From Dryococelus australis (taxonomy: Eukaryota; Arthropoda; Insecta; Phasmatodea; Phasmatidae), in NCBI GenBank assembly GCA_029891345.1, contig CM056994.1:139646457-139710456 (forward strand): 64,000 nt of DNA, given 5' to 3'. Position 1 is the first letter of the stretch. The number at the start of each line of letters is the position of its first letter. The translations under genes and the position numbers were made by a program. Shown here in pieces: positions 52,080 through 64,000 of the stretch. The notes under the pieces are model-generated. The model was not told the DNA's origin. It made no database searches and saw nothing but the letters and a program-made list of their open reading frames with translations.

Positions 52080-53200
52080 GCTACTATGGCTTCACGTGTG
52101 AAACATGACACTTCCAAAACAAATTATTGGAATTTACAGAAACCAGGTTAACAATATTAGGCTTAAGGAACTTATATATTCTATACGGCCATTTGTACTT
52201 AGTATATAACTTGCTAATGATATAGTTTTCCAAATCAGCCAGAACAAATTTTTTACAGAGGAAAAGGTTGCCTATCCTGATCTTTATGGCACTCCTATTC
52301 TTGTAAAATCTCGGTGTAACCTGTAGCTTCTCTGTGGTGGACTTCCTCCAGCAAGCGGTCTTGGTCAGCGCTACTAAGAGAAGTGGAAAGAGAGGGGATA
52401 GTCCAAATATTCAAAAGGGGGTGGGTAAGAGGACGACCAAGAGACGTAAGGAAGGAGAAACCCCAGTGAATCATGAACAGTTCCTTAAAATACCACACTA
52501 ATCCAAGTCTTGGTACCATACGAGCGATATAGGTTGTAAAATATTGTCAAGCAAGCCTCCAAGTTCTTATTGAATCGCACAACTTGATTGCCTTTGGGAT
52601 AATAGGGACTTGAAGGAAGTGGAATGTTTGACTACCCAATGGAAACATATTTTTAAAAAACCTTGAAAAAATATTTGCCCTTGTCAGTAACAATTTCTGT
52701 AGGAGCTCTGAACCACTTCCGCAATTGATCAGTAAGTGCTCTGACTACTGACGATGCCTTCGTAATTCTTAAGGACATGAAAATAACTAATTTGCTAAGT
52801 TGTCCAGTTATATCAGAATACATACATCTCTTCTTGGATCTGATGAGGACCAAAAATGTCAAGATGGACCAAAGCCCAGGTTGCCTGAGGTATCTGAACA
52901 ACTGCCTGGCCAACATTCGCGCCTTGACCCTGCTTACACATCTGGCACAGGTCACAGGTGGGTACATACTCTGAGACATTTCTTCTTAGAGATGGCCAGC
53001 AAAAGTCGAAGCTATGCTATTAGAGGTCTTATGAATTTCCAGGTGTCCTCCAAACACTGAATCATGATAGTGGGATAAAGTCATACGTCTCAACACAGTG
53101 GGTACTAAAATCATTCTAGCTCAGCTACATTTTCCCGCGAAGTACAATATCCCGTCTTCCACTACGTTAGGGAGAACACTTCCCCCAGTAACATAACTGC
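52080..53200 (-). mobile_element. Gypsy-type LTR retrotransposon fossil, integrase region
   Basis: Minus strand, from about 53,200 downward. First is an integrase zinc-binding region with HYHDSVFGGHLEIHKT-like sequence near 53,040-53,090. Then the 108-residue frame at 52,653-52,979 carries CARC, an ALTDQLRKWF segment and EIVTDKG, typical of the integrase core. C-terminal integrase sequence and a short tail continue to about 52,080. Reverse transcriptase is not present upstream, so this is a partial copy. It is broken, with several breaks, and looks old. It is distinct from the Gypsy fossil at 1-3,520, which shows a different integrase portion. Confidence 0.75.
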
Positions 53201-53942
53201 TGGCCGAAGAAAAATTGTGGGCCTACACAACTGACCTTACTATGGTTAACTTCAGGCACCAACACACTTGGCATGTCATTCATGACCCACTGATGGAATG
53301 TTGATGGAAACGATATTGACGGTTGAGAATGGATGACCTTTTAATGGTCCATAAATGGCTTACCAACTGTATTCCAGCAATGGCCGCATACAACCTATAC
53401 TTATTGCTGGTAACAGTGTGGATAGCCATCTATAATAGGTCATTTTATGGATGTGAAGTGGAATATCAATCGACCATTGTTGGTGCGTTTTGGCTTATTA
53501 AAGGAATTTTTGTGGCTACCACTCTTCGCAGATAGCGTATTCAAACTACACACACATATGTATATATGCGTGTCTAATATAATATGCTGTATATACAGTA
53601 TTAGTTGTGACTTCATGATTGGTATTGAATAATTTGACATATATAATGTTTTACATGTATAACGGTATGTAATTAAAATGATAAGTTAACAAAACAATAT
53701 ATTACCGCCTTTAGAAAATTAACATTGAAGGGCTTTTGTTGTTACACTTCACTAAAATATTCATCTCTGGCGACTGCATTTCAAAACAGATAAATAGCAT
53801 CCAGGTGTCATACATACGGCGAAAGATATCTTACAAAGTTTTTGGGTTAATATCGCGATTCATGTTGGAATATTCCTCTCGACGACAGTGTTTTTTTCTA
53901 TCTGTATCTTTTTAAAAAACTGATTTGTTCACATGGTAAATT
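53201..53942. other. Non-coding stretch
   Basis: No supported feature. Open frames at 53,323-53,640 overlap on both strands and look like chance. Confidence 0.4.
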
Positions 53943-53946
53943 TTAA

Positions 53947-54338
53947 GGCCAGACTTTACCATGCATGGGCGGATGGGGCATCAAAGGCTAAATTCAGACA
54001 AAGATCTGTGTCTTTTTTTTTGTGGTAAAATTTTCAACTAAAGGTTTTTTGTTGGAAAATGAACTCATCTAGATTTGTAAACCTTCCAAATTTTATTTTT
54101 AAAATTTAAAATGTATGTTTTTATAAATTATACAATTGTAACATTTTATAAATAATTAAAAAGAGCATTTAAAATTTGAAAATTAAAATTTGAATTGTTT
54201 ACAAATGTAGATGCGTTCAATCTTAAACTAAAAAAAAAGCTTAGTTGAAAGTTCCATCACAAAAACTGACTGAGAGATATTTGTCCAAATTTAGCCTTTG
54301 ATTCCCTATACGCCCATGCATGATGATGATGCGTGGCC
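53947..54338. mobile_element. Foldback MITE with TTAA target duplication
   Basis: The arms at about 53,947-54,100 and 54,185-54,338 are inverted copies. Shared words read inward are GGCCA/GGCCAC, CATGCATGGGCG, TCAAAGGCTAAATT, TTTCAACTAA and TCTAGATTTGTAAAC/TCTACATTTGTAAAC. TTAA flanks both ends exactly (53,943-53,946 and 54,339-54,342). TTAA is the target of piggyBac-type transposases, so this is probably a piggyBac-mobilised MITE. The ~80-bp AT-rich centre encodes nothing. Confidence 0.75.
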
Positions 54339-54342
54339 TTAA

Positions 54343-55050
54343 GATTACAGAATAACTGCTGTAGCGTATATTATTTTAGTGTTTATTAATAATTAAAGTA
54401 AGAATATATTCTAAATAAATTCATCAAATATAATAATACACATTTGAGTAATTGTTAGCATGCTGGGCTGTCAATGTAAGGGCTCCTCCGGTAAGCATAA
54501 GATTTCCATGTCGTATAATATAAAAAGTGTTATATATATATATATATGCAAAAAAATTTTTATTTTTAACTATTTTATTCATATATGGCTTGTTATTTGG
54601 TTATTATATATGTTTGACTTGATAGCCCATGGCATTTCTTTACTTTGAATTTTTTTTAGTTTGTACAACCATCTGACATATATATAAAATGAACAAAAAC
54701 TATTTTGTTTGCAAGCCTCAGAATAAATTAATGTTAAATAATCCATGTTTTAAAATTTTTTTGTTATATTTTCATGAAATTAATACATTCCTTTATAATT
54801 ATTTGTGTCATAGTATATTCGAAATTACTTGATGGCATCAGAAACATTCTCTGTTGAGTATAGGTTATCATGGTTGACTGTCAACTTAATGTTCTTAGGT
54901 TCGATTAACGCACTTGGTAAGCAACATATTTTCTTATCGTATAATATGTTGAAAAGGTAATGAATTGAATATTTTTAAATATGAAACAACCATTACTAAA
55001 ATTTTAAATCCAATAAATTAAAGGCATTTGTATGATCATACTGCTTCTTT
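54343..55050. other. AT-rich non-coding stretch
   Basis: Contains a short TA run at 54,532-54,547. Nothing else was recognised. Confidence 0.4.
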
Positions 55051-55053
55051 TCT

Positions 55054-55252
55054 GAACATCATGCTGCCAAACACCTGGTACAATTGCGACATCAAGCCGC
55101 CAAACCACCGGCATCGAGGCAACATCCAGCAATTGCATACCCGGCATCGTAGCGACATCCAACCGTCGCAGACTCGGCATCGTGGGGACATCCATTTATC
55201 GCAGGTCCAGCATTTTGGCGATATCCAGTGGTCACAGGCCTGTCAACAGATA
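55054..55252. repeat. 33-bp minisatellite, six units, open on both strands
   Basis: GACATCC-type starts at about 55,054, 55,088, 55,121, 55,154, 55,187 and 55,220 give a 33-bp step. The minus frame (55,004-55,195) reads an 11-residue repeat of the LDVATMPGMQL kind. The plus frame (55,028-55,282) is also open. It could be a fragment of a repeat-bearing protein, but there is no supporting context. Confidence 0.8.
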
Positions 55253-55259
55253 GGAATCC

Positions 55260-58200
55260 AATTAGTGTCTTATCAGTTCTAATCCAAAATATTTATGACA
55301 CTGTCGGCAAACAGTTAATCCACAGTCCATATTTATATTGGCGCGCTTCCGGTATATGACAGCGGGCCAGAATTAGCTGGCCATAGTTAGTCGGCTATCT
55401 TTCACTGGCCGGATTCTGGCCAGTACATTGTGTGTTTTCTGGGCTGCCAAGAAAGGAAGGAAAAAGTCTGTTAGTTAACGTTAGATGATTGAAATGCAAG
55501 TAATAATATATTAATATGTTTTTTCATCATAATTATTTGTGGATGATTTGAATATGTATATACAGAGATAATTGCAAGACTTCAGTAAAATCTCAAATGT
55601 TATCCACCTCCAGTAGCAATCGCTTTGACAGTGGTTATGGCATACGAGATGGTGTCTGTTTGAAAATGATGCATATCTCTGTTGGTGTGAAATCGAATGC
55701 TGAGCATATTTCTACATGCACAACTTATTCGATTATCCTAGCATTAGACAGAAACAAAATAACAGTGGAGTTTTTATTATAATTATTTTAGTAATAACCG
55801 ATGGTGAGTATAGAGTGAATGTTTGAAAGTAGAATTAACATCAGAACTTCTATTATTTGATGGAGTTGGTGTGCGATTTGATAGAAGAAAGTATCTTGTA
55901 TGATATGACGATATAGTTCTCAAGGATTTCCATTTAAAATTTTTCACAGGCGTGTTTGTAAGGAATGCTCTAATAGTATGAGAGGTGGGTATACCATCAG
56001 ATTGATTAATCAGCTTATATGTTGTGTTGGTAATGCTAGTCGTAATGAATGGCGCTATGGATATATTTCTTGTCTGTATGGTATGTTAGTTTTGCTGGTA
56101 ATGTTTGATGGTAAGGAATTTTCGAATGGATGGTATGTTTGTGCAAATGAGTTTTGGCGTGTGATACGTATTGCAAGTGTTGATGGTTATGAAGTTTTCG
56201 TTTGGAACATTTCAATTTCAAGGTGTTATGATCTAATTGAATGCGATATAGTTTAAGTTGACCTGTTAACTATGTTATATTCTGTGGTTGATAGTATTAT
56301 TAGAATGTGTGTTTTACTATTACATAAAGATGATGAAATGGTTTATCAGAGTACTACGCTGGAATATTTCATAGGAATTATTTTATGATTGCTTTCTTGT
56401 CTTGTTAGGTACGAAGTAAGGTATTTACTATAGTTAATATTGTGTAGGTAATGATTGTTATTTTTATGGATTGTTGATGTAATTGGAATAACATATGAGA
56501 GATTATTTTGCTTAGAAGAATACGTAAAAATAGGTGTTTGGGCTGGTTTTTTAACAGCGAGTATGGTATATCATGAAAATATTGTGAAAAAGCTGGAAAA
56601 TAGCAAGGGAAAAAAGGAGGAATACAGGGGGGTAGGTTGGGGCGTAACGAAAGAAAAAGAGGAAAGAAGGAAAAGGAAAAAGTGGAGTAGGGTAAAAGGT
56701 GGAGAAGGGTAAGTTGGTGTTTGGGAAAAATAACCATTATATTTATTAGTCACTTATAACTCTTTCTATTTTAAATAATCGATCGATCATTCAATATTAA
56801 CTTTCTATTGGTTTATTCTGTAGTTAATTCTTTAACAAATCGTTCAAAAACTAAGATAAGTGAAACAGCATCTGAAATCTTGACGACTCGTTGCGGCGGG
56901 AGATGTAGGGAACTCATATACTCTCTTAAAAACTACTAAACCCCTAAACTCTCTTCCTAGGGGTAAACATCTTAAGTTGAGGCACTCTCACTAAACTCTA
57001 CAAGTACCTGTACACCTCAGCTTCTCTTGAGCTGCTCCTTATAGTCTATAAAAACACTGCATTAAATCGAAGTTCACCATTCTACATCTCCTCCCTAACC
57101 ACATCTAAAACTTCTGCATTATCATATGTTTCAACTGCTGTGTGCGTTCCACCGCAAGGGACTTCCTACTGGGGCAACCTTGAAGCCCAAAACTTTTAAT
57201 TTATGTTCATCATTTCTATTTTAATCTTTGGTAGAGCTCAAACACACTTCTACTGCCTGCAAGGAGTAGTGTGCGATCTTAGACAGGTAATCACTGACTG
57301 AATGAGAAGTAATTTAATGAAAAGTTAGGTTAGTTAAATAAAGAATTTCATTAAAAATTATTAATAAAATAGTTTTTTTTTCCCCCAGCCAGATTCCTAA
57401 AAACGGAGGGTTGAATTAACAATTTAGAAATAAAAGATAATGTTTTCCAAACATGTTAAAATTTAATAAAAACAAATAAATAAAAGCAATTGTTATAAAA
57501 ATACATTTTTATGGACATTGGTGGAATACACAAATAATTGATAGGAATCTATTCTTCAACAACAAATTGAAAATTCATTAATAATTCATTAAAAACATTT
57601 AAAATTTTACTGATTGTTCTTACTTAGTCATTTACAGTTATCATACTGGGTCACAATTGCTTAAAGAAGCTATTTCATGTTTTACCATCACGATAAACAG
57701 CTATTTCTCATTTTAGTCTAACATTCCGCCGTCATAAGCTTTTCTTTAACCTCGATGTTACGGCAGCTGGACACAAATTTACGACGGGAGGAAGAGGTCT
57801 AGTCACACTACTAAAATTAATTCTCGATACTGTTTAAGTGTCATTACTGATAACAACGGCCTGACCCACCAACTCGTCTGAAATACTCCCTCTCGTCGGA
57901 GTCGCCTTAGAAAATTAATCACTTACCAAAAAGAAAACTCATTAGTCCTACTCTCCAACAATTATTTCTTATTCAACCTTAGACTTATTTGGCTTTTAGA
58001 CCTTACTGTAATTAAAAATTAAATTTTCACACTATGCCGCCTAACTTGAGACCCTACTACTTAAACTGTAACTACATGTTCCTGGGTACTTATCTTTTTA
58101 ACGGCTGCATGATTGTCTGGTCCTCAAGGCTCCTCCGGGACTGCTTCGAACTCTCGACGACTCCTTACTGATCGACTGTCCTCTCCTGACTGACCGCATG

Positions 58201-59445
58201 TCTCCGATCGATCTAAAACTGCCCTCGCCCCACTGTACTACGTCTCTTTAAAACTTGACCTCCCACCACAGCTAGTCTTCAACCACAAAACAGCGCCTTG
58301 TGTCACCGCACACGTCACCTGGTATCCCATCCATTCACGTCCCTCCTAGGACACGTGTGGCCGTCCACAAACAAAAGCTCAGAAAGAGGCCACTCCCTTG
58401 TCCCCTTGGCTGTCAACACTCTGTTCGCAGCCCGCAGCACTACTTCCCCCTTTTCCCAACTGAGCCCAACAAACACACAGCTGTCCACTCGAAACATCGA
58501 CATTGGTTTATCACTCCAGCAACTTTTCTGCACACGTGCAGCTTTGAAAACAGTTCCGAATCACTGCGGGACGACTCAAAACAATTCGGGATAATGATGA
58601 CTACGACTTTCCCGGCGCAGCGGCAAAAACACCAAGTGGTACACACCTGCCCGATTACCCAGAGTGCAGTGGCTGACTTATCTCTGCACTCAGATAAACA
58701 GTTCCAGTAACAGCTCTGAAACCGTCGATTGCAAGGCTAAAGAATCATCCCGGGATGACAGTGTAAACGACCTAACTATTCAGACATCCCAAATCCCTTT
58801 TAAAATAATTAAATCCCATCCTAAACATGACCAACTTACTAGACCGAAATTTTCGCAAAACTTAAAAGAATTAAACGAATTATAAACAGCTTCCAATAAA
58901 AACCAATTAAAGACCCTGACTAGAAAAATTAATAAAGATATTTTATCAAGGGGGTAGCGCTAATTAAAAATTCAAACCAACCACAGCTACTAAGTTAAGA
59001 CAAAAATACTCTAGACACCAAAATAGAAGCAAATTGACTTTTCAAAATTTATAACCAAAATATCAAAATTAAAATTATTAAATAATTAGATTAACTACCA
59101 AAACAATAAAAAGGAAGAATTCGCATATGGACAAATAAAAAGAGGGCAAGCCTAACCCAATGATGACAACAACTAAACCATGCCTAGGAATGCTAGGAAA
59201 AATTCCTAACCAAAACGCTATAATTTAAAATTCCTAATATCCTACGACAATTACTAAAATTATCTAATGAATGATAACGAAAAATAAAACACATCTCTGA
59301 ATAATTAAGGGGATCATAACAAATAATATGGATCTTAACAAAAAATCAAGACCACTCAAAAATTGTGAAAATACCGTTCTAACAATATTCTAAGTTATTT
59401 TTCAGTAATTTTCTTTAGATATTTTCGGATTCAGGTTTATAGGTG
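55260..59445. other. Long stretch without a recognised gene
   Basis: A GGCC-rich inverted motif (GCCAGAATTAGCTGGCC, GGCCGGATTCTGGCC) lies at 55,365-55,425. A plus-strand frame at 55,978-56,256 (92 residues, Trp/Cys-containing) is the most protein-like here but has no known relative. A purine-rich tract runs over 56,585-56,710. A mixed-composition region at 58,090-58,720 has three overlapping frames (58,298-58,710 plus; 58,315-58,646 minus), none convincing. Confidence 0.35.
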
Positions 59446-59449
59446 GTTG

Positions 59450-59466
59450 ATATATATATGTATATG

Positions 59467-59528
<62 letters not shown>
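59450..59528. repeat. (TA)n microsatellite
   Basis: TATATGTATATGTATA leads into a long uninterrupted TA run. Confidence 0.95.
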
Positions 59529-59530
<2 letters not shown>

Positions 59531-60299
59531 TGATTTGGCATTGGGGAAAGCTGGTCGATTTATTTAATTAATAATATTGTGATAAGGGTGACGTCTCTGT
59601 TTATGTAATTCAACCATTCACATATCGGGATCTTGTAAAAAAAAATTATCATATATAAGACCGAAAAATAAATGAATGAACCATACAATTACATGATATC
59701 GTGCATTTTAAAATGAAGTTTATAATGAATAATATTTAGGTGGTCATTAGAGTACAGTGGTTACGCAAAATAATACATAAATGCCTTATCCGGGAATAGA
59801 ACTCATTACCAAACCATCCACCGGTCGTTAGAGCGCAGAGGTAGGATAAAATATTAAACAAACTTTTAAATGTTTTGTCTGGAAATCGTACTTCGCATAA
59901 ATCCACTCACAGGTCGTCACAGCTATCTATTCTGGCATACCTCCAAGCCATGAGGCCCACCAACACAACTTTTGCAATATCCAGTAGTTTCTCAGGATGT
60001 GTGTTGACAGGGGGGGAGGAAGGGTGGATAGGAAAACGTACATGTGTGTGCGTGCAAGGGGATTTCCCGCTTTGCACGAGCTCAGTTGTTATGCAGCTGT
60101 CAATGGTCCAATAAGTCAGTCTTTCTGCAACTATCGAAGCATCAACTTGTGAGATTGTGCAACAGATCACACTCTCTCCGACCTTCGAAGAGTCTACATT
60201 CGTTATTGCATATGTAAATGCAACTGACATTTCCCAGAAATACTCGGGAATTCCCAAAATCATCTAAATTTAAAAAAATATTATAAATTATCCGAAATT

Positions 60300-60530
60300 A
60301 CCCTGTCTGGGGCACGAACCGTTATTCCAAGAACCAATCCCAATAGTAATCTAAATTTTTCAAAATTGCACTTTCGGGAATCAAACTAAAATTTCTCCAA
60401 GTATAAAAATAAAAACATCTTAATTGCCCTGTCTTGAAGTCGAACTCAAAACCAAAATTTCTCGAGTACAACAAATAAAAATTAATGATGTGTCTTGCCT
60501 GGGAATGGAACTCAAAACCTAAATATCCAA

Positions 60531-60597
<67 letters not shown>

Positions 60598-61090
60598 TGT
60601 CCGGCAATTGAACCCGGTACTCCAAAAATTGAAATCTTGCAAGAATTACCTACACTTTTCCAAAACTACCCTGTCCGGGAATCGAACTCGGTAGTCCGAA
60701 ACGAAAATAAAAAATATAAGTTGCCCTCAGTGGGAACCAAGCCAGGTAGTCCAAAATAAAATTATATATGTATATGTGTATATATTATATACATATATAT
60801 ATATGAATTGCTCTCAGGGGGAATCGAACTCAAACATTCCCAAATACAAAAATCCGTAAAAATATTTAACATTTACCAAAATTTCCCTCACGGGGAATCG
60901 AACATAAAACCAAAAATTTCCCAAATCCATAAAATAAAAATATGTTAAGTACCTTGCCTGGGAATCTAATAGAAAATTTCCCAAGTTCAAAAATTAAAAT
61001 TAACTTAATTGCGTTGCCCGTAAATCGAACCAGGTACTCCGAACTCCCGAAATTCCAAGAACTGCACTCACTGGGAATCTAACTGGAATT
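60300..61090 (-). repeat. Degenerate tandem array of tRNA T-arm/box B-like units
   Basis: About twelve units, mostly 53-86 bases apart, each contain a form of CCGGGAATCGAACTCGGTA. Centres lie near 60,316, 60,383, 60,443, 60,508, 60,609, 60,682, 60,738, 60,824, 60,899, 60,967, 61,027 and 61,080. On the minus strand these read like GAGTTCGATTCCCGG, which fits the tRNA box B consensus GGTTCGANTCC closely. An outlying unit lies at about 59,788. The linkers are A-rich (CCAAAAATAAAAA). No box A accompanies the units. A TA run (60,539-60,596) and a shorter TA/TG patch (60,762-60,804) interrupt the array. Confidence 0.75.
60539..60596. repeat. (TA)n microsatellite inside the T-arm-like array
   Basis: Uninterrupted TA run between two array units. 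Confidence 0.95.
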
Positions 61091-61139
61091 GTATTGCACT
61101 GGAAGTACAAAAAGCGCAACTGGAAGTGCATAGTGAAAA

Positions 61140-61730
61140 TAGGTCACCACGTGCGCTAAAATTGAAAGATGGTTAAAAGTGCATTCAATAGTAGGTCAAA
61201 TACTCAAAAATAGGTTAAAAGTGCTTTCAAAATTAGTCCACGAGATCGAAAGGGCATCTCAAAAGTAGGTCGTGGGTCAAAGATCAAAGGTCATGGTAAA
61301 AAAAATATCCAGGAGTCCTGTGATCCCACTACTAATATTGACCATTAAGATAGAATCAGATTTATGCCTAAGGTCATCTCCAAGGTCGAGGATATACAAT
61401 TTGAGGCCATGGTAGATAATATATTAACTCGATTATGTTACGATTTTTTAGTTTAATGTCATTCGAAGGTCATTGCTAATCAAGGTCATGCTAATTTAAG
61501 GTGGCGTTTGGGATAAATAATGTAATTTTCCCCAATAATGTCACAAAATTTCTCCGATTTTTCTATATTTAGATTTTTCTGCTTCAAGGTTATCCAGAGT
61601 GACTAGATAGCAGTCTTTGTCGGCAGTGTAATATTTGCAGATGTTTTCCCGAAATTTCGTGATTTTTTCTTGATTTTTAGTCTTCAAAGTTATGACGAAG
61701 TCATCCTGGGTCAAGGTGATAGAAATCTAC
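61140..61730. repeat. Degenerate repeat rich in AAGGTCA/AGGTCA words
   Basis: AGGTCA or AAGGTCA-like words recur many times on the plus strand (for example near 61,141, 61,193, 61,282, 61,371, 61,470, 61,484 and 61,701). The first part has units such as AGTAGGTCA and AAAAGTGC about 50 bases apart. It probably derives from a tandem repeat. AAGGTCA is also the monomer half-site of several nuclear receptors. Confidence 0.5.
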
Positions 61731-64000
61731 AATGTTAGTCAGGGTATTAAATGCAAACAAACATGGCCGCCGCACAGTGTGACGTCACAACTATCCACAT
61801 ACCACATTCAATATCCATTATCGCGGATACGCCATAATGTTAATAAGATAATTCGAAAACTGGGTTCCTGGATGCACTATTACGATCCTGGAGTAGTTTC
61901 GGAAACACAAATGCTCTGCGTCGCATAAGTCAGTCCGTATTAACCCGCTTAGTCGAGATACAGCCGCACTGGCTGGCATGCAGACTGCTCTGCTACTCAC
62001 GAGCGCCACGTCCAATGACAGACACAAGTACGAGCCAGTATCTCTCCGCCAGGCGGTACAGCACAGAAGGAGCTCTCGAAACTCACACGCAACGCACCAG
62101 GATCCGGCGTCGACTTTCGCAGTAGCGGTGGAGTCCCGATGTGGCTCTCGTGGTATCCGCGTTCCTCCTCCTATCAGTGGCGGGCACAGAAAATGTTTTC
62201 TGGTAAAGGTGAATACAAACTACTTGCGTGTATGAGCAGACAAGAATGGTCAGCTTTACATGAAAGGCGTCTGTGCTAGTACGTAAATGGAAATATTAAC
62301 AATGTACAAAAAATTTTTATCCCATAAATGCTTCCCCGACAGAAGCTAATGTTCACAATTAGAAGAGTAAAGGAGTCGCTCGATTACTAATTTATATTTC
62401 GCAAAACGCTAATATAAGGGAAAACCAAAACACTTCGTACCACAATTTCGGGTAGACCTACTGCCCTTTATATGCGTTAATTATGCGACTGCCAGCGGCG
62501 GTGCCGGAATTCTTGCAAACAGTCTAAACACGCACACACAGGTAAGGCACACAGGTACATAAGGGAGAGACAAGAGGAGAAATAAGACAACAGTAGGCAG
62601 GTGTGAATGACTAGGCAGGAATTAAAGTTGGCAGACGTCAAAGTGGTTTGTGGAATATCAGCCAGACCACACTGCATCACTCTATGGCTAGAGACCTGCA
62701 AAGTTCGCGTTATTGTTTGAAAAAACGTTGAACTTTAAACACGTGTGTCTTTGCATTACAGTTGTCATTGGACCATACTTAATTTGGCAAACCCTGGTTA
62801 ACTCTGTGCAAATAAATGAACACTTCACAACTGTGTGCGCCAATCTAGTGCAGTTCAGTTAGAACGGGCGTGGCTTCTCGTGTATTCAGGAGCCAATGGA
62901 AAAACGATGCCGGCTCCAGTACAGACAGTACTGTTAAGTTAAGCCTGATGCTGAATAATAACGCGAATTTTGCATATCTCTATCTATTTCATATGCTGGA
63001 ATGGACAGAAATGACTTTGTGATACGAACAAAGGAATGCAATTTCATTGCTTTTATGCGTAGTAAATTGTATTTAGAGCACGAAACTAATTTTTATAATA
63101 TCTTTTAGAACACACACACAAATATATATATATATATGTTTGTATAAATATAAATATTAATTGATCAAATAAATTGAAAATAATTTTATTTATTTACATA
63201 CTTAAAAAAAATTATGCATAAAGTATATTGAAAATAATATAACATTTGCTAAATAATATACCTGTATCTACATATAATTAACTATAAACGTAAATGGAAA
63301 AGGAATACATATAGATAGTTAATTATTTAAAATGTATTTACATATATAGGCCTACTTATACATAATTAAATATAAAATTACAAATAATTTTATTATTATG
63401 TATATAATTATGTTGAAAATAAATTAAAAATAATTTTGTATTTAAATTTTATACCTAGATACAAGTATATAATTATGAATAAAATTAATTTAAAATTTAA
63501 AATTATTTTATATTTCTAATTAAATGTATACATAATTATATTCATGTTTTCTTGTATGGCGAACGAGAATGTGGATTTTTTCAGAGCGCTCGCTTTCTTT
63601 CCATATAAATTGAATGGTGGAAATTATTTTTTAAGTGCAAGCTATACTCTTTATGTAAAAAATATGACTGAATTTATATCGAAAAAAATGACAATTGGTG
63701 TTTGAACATCGCGAGGTGAATATCGATTTTGGGAGCACTCTCTCGTCATTCCACCAAGGCCTACGCTTGACTTCGACGACCATGGATCCACGACCTGCAT
63801 GATCGCTAACTGGTTGTTGCCAGTGCCGATTCTACAATCGAATTTTCACTTTCGGTCAAAATGCTAGCCGGTACGAGAGAACGGCCTGTATGAGGAGTCC
63901 TTGCCTCGCGGTGAAGCATTACGACAATGACCGCATGCTGTTTGTGCAAGGCAATATATTAAAAGAACATTCCGAGATCCCCAGGATTCATATACTGGGA
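61731..64000. other. Mixed then AT-rich stretch to the window end
   Basis: 61,760-62,240 is relatively GC- and CpG-rich with an 85-residue plus frame (61,978-62,235) and no recognised domain. It could be a promoter or untranslated exon. 62,980-63,560 is extremely AT-rich. The last 250 bases (63,720-63,970) are again mixed in composition, but I could not assign a product in any frame. Confidence 0.35.

Noticed and set aside
56405-56740. Phe/Pro/Ser-rich 110-residue minus-strand protein
   Set aside because: It is produced by a purine-rich low-complexity tract; the amino acid bias follows directly from the base composition.
58298-58710. 136-residue protein-coding frame
   Set aside because: It overlaps long frames in other phases and on the other strand within a GC-richer patch, is compositionally random and matches no known domain.
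1-64000. CRISPR array or bacterial operon structure
   Set aside because: No regular short repeats with unique spacers and no tightly packed same-strand genes; the sequence is plainly eukaryotic repeat-rich DNA.

Overview
This is a gene-poor, AT-rich, repeat-dense piece of an animal nuclear genome. An arthropod is the best guess. The reasons are the TAGGTTA-type degenerate repeats, the Gypsy, hAT and Helitron relics, and Polinton-type remnants of a kind common in large insect and crustacean genomes. I could not recognise one intact host protein gene, rRNA or certain tRNA. Most reading frames are short and look like chance or like fossil mobile elements. All identifications were made by eye, without database searches.

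Layout. 1-3.5 kb is a broken Gypsy-type LTR element on the minus strand that runs off the left edge. 4.86-5.46 kb is a piece resembling the N-terminal part of a Polinton-type DNA polymerase. A tRNA-like SINE head lies at 6.6 kb and a decayed hAT transposase at 7.3-8.3 kb (minus strand). Two copies of one dispersed repeat (8.94-9.47 and 15.21-15.73 kb) flank a Helitron-like element whose inside has expanded into a 38-bp tandem array (13.2-14.15 kb). At 16.0-16.35 kb is a ~37-bp array, and at 18.1-20.3 kb a very diverged ~275-bp satellite. At 20.4-21.7 kb is a second Polinton-like gene remnant with two zinc fingers. At 26.3-27.0 kb is a Rep-like SF3 helicase remnant.

The largest structure is at 29,566-43,708. 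It is a 14.1-kb Polinton/Maverick-like fossil with ~2.8-kb inverted terminal repeats, a near-match 6-bp target duplication, and an integrase region just inside the right repeat. It sits inside a TA/TG microsatellite that it split. Its inner part also carries a 21-bp minisatellite.

To the right of it come a second Helitron-like copy in the opposite orientation (47.1-47.8 kb), a second Gypsy fossil holding an integrase region (52.1-53.2 kb, minus strand), a TTAA-flanked foldback MITE (53.95-54.34 kb), and a 33-bp minisatellite (55.05-55.25 kb). At 59.8-61.1 kb is an unusual degenerate array whose units each contain a tRNA T-arm/B-box-like motif, followed by a stretch rich in AAGGTCA half-sites.

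Nothing here works together as a pathway. The window is best read as a graveyard of nested and neighbouring mobile elements and satellites. The best candidates for something little described are the long-TIR Polinton-like element, the Rep-like remnant and the T-arm-like array.
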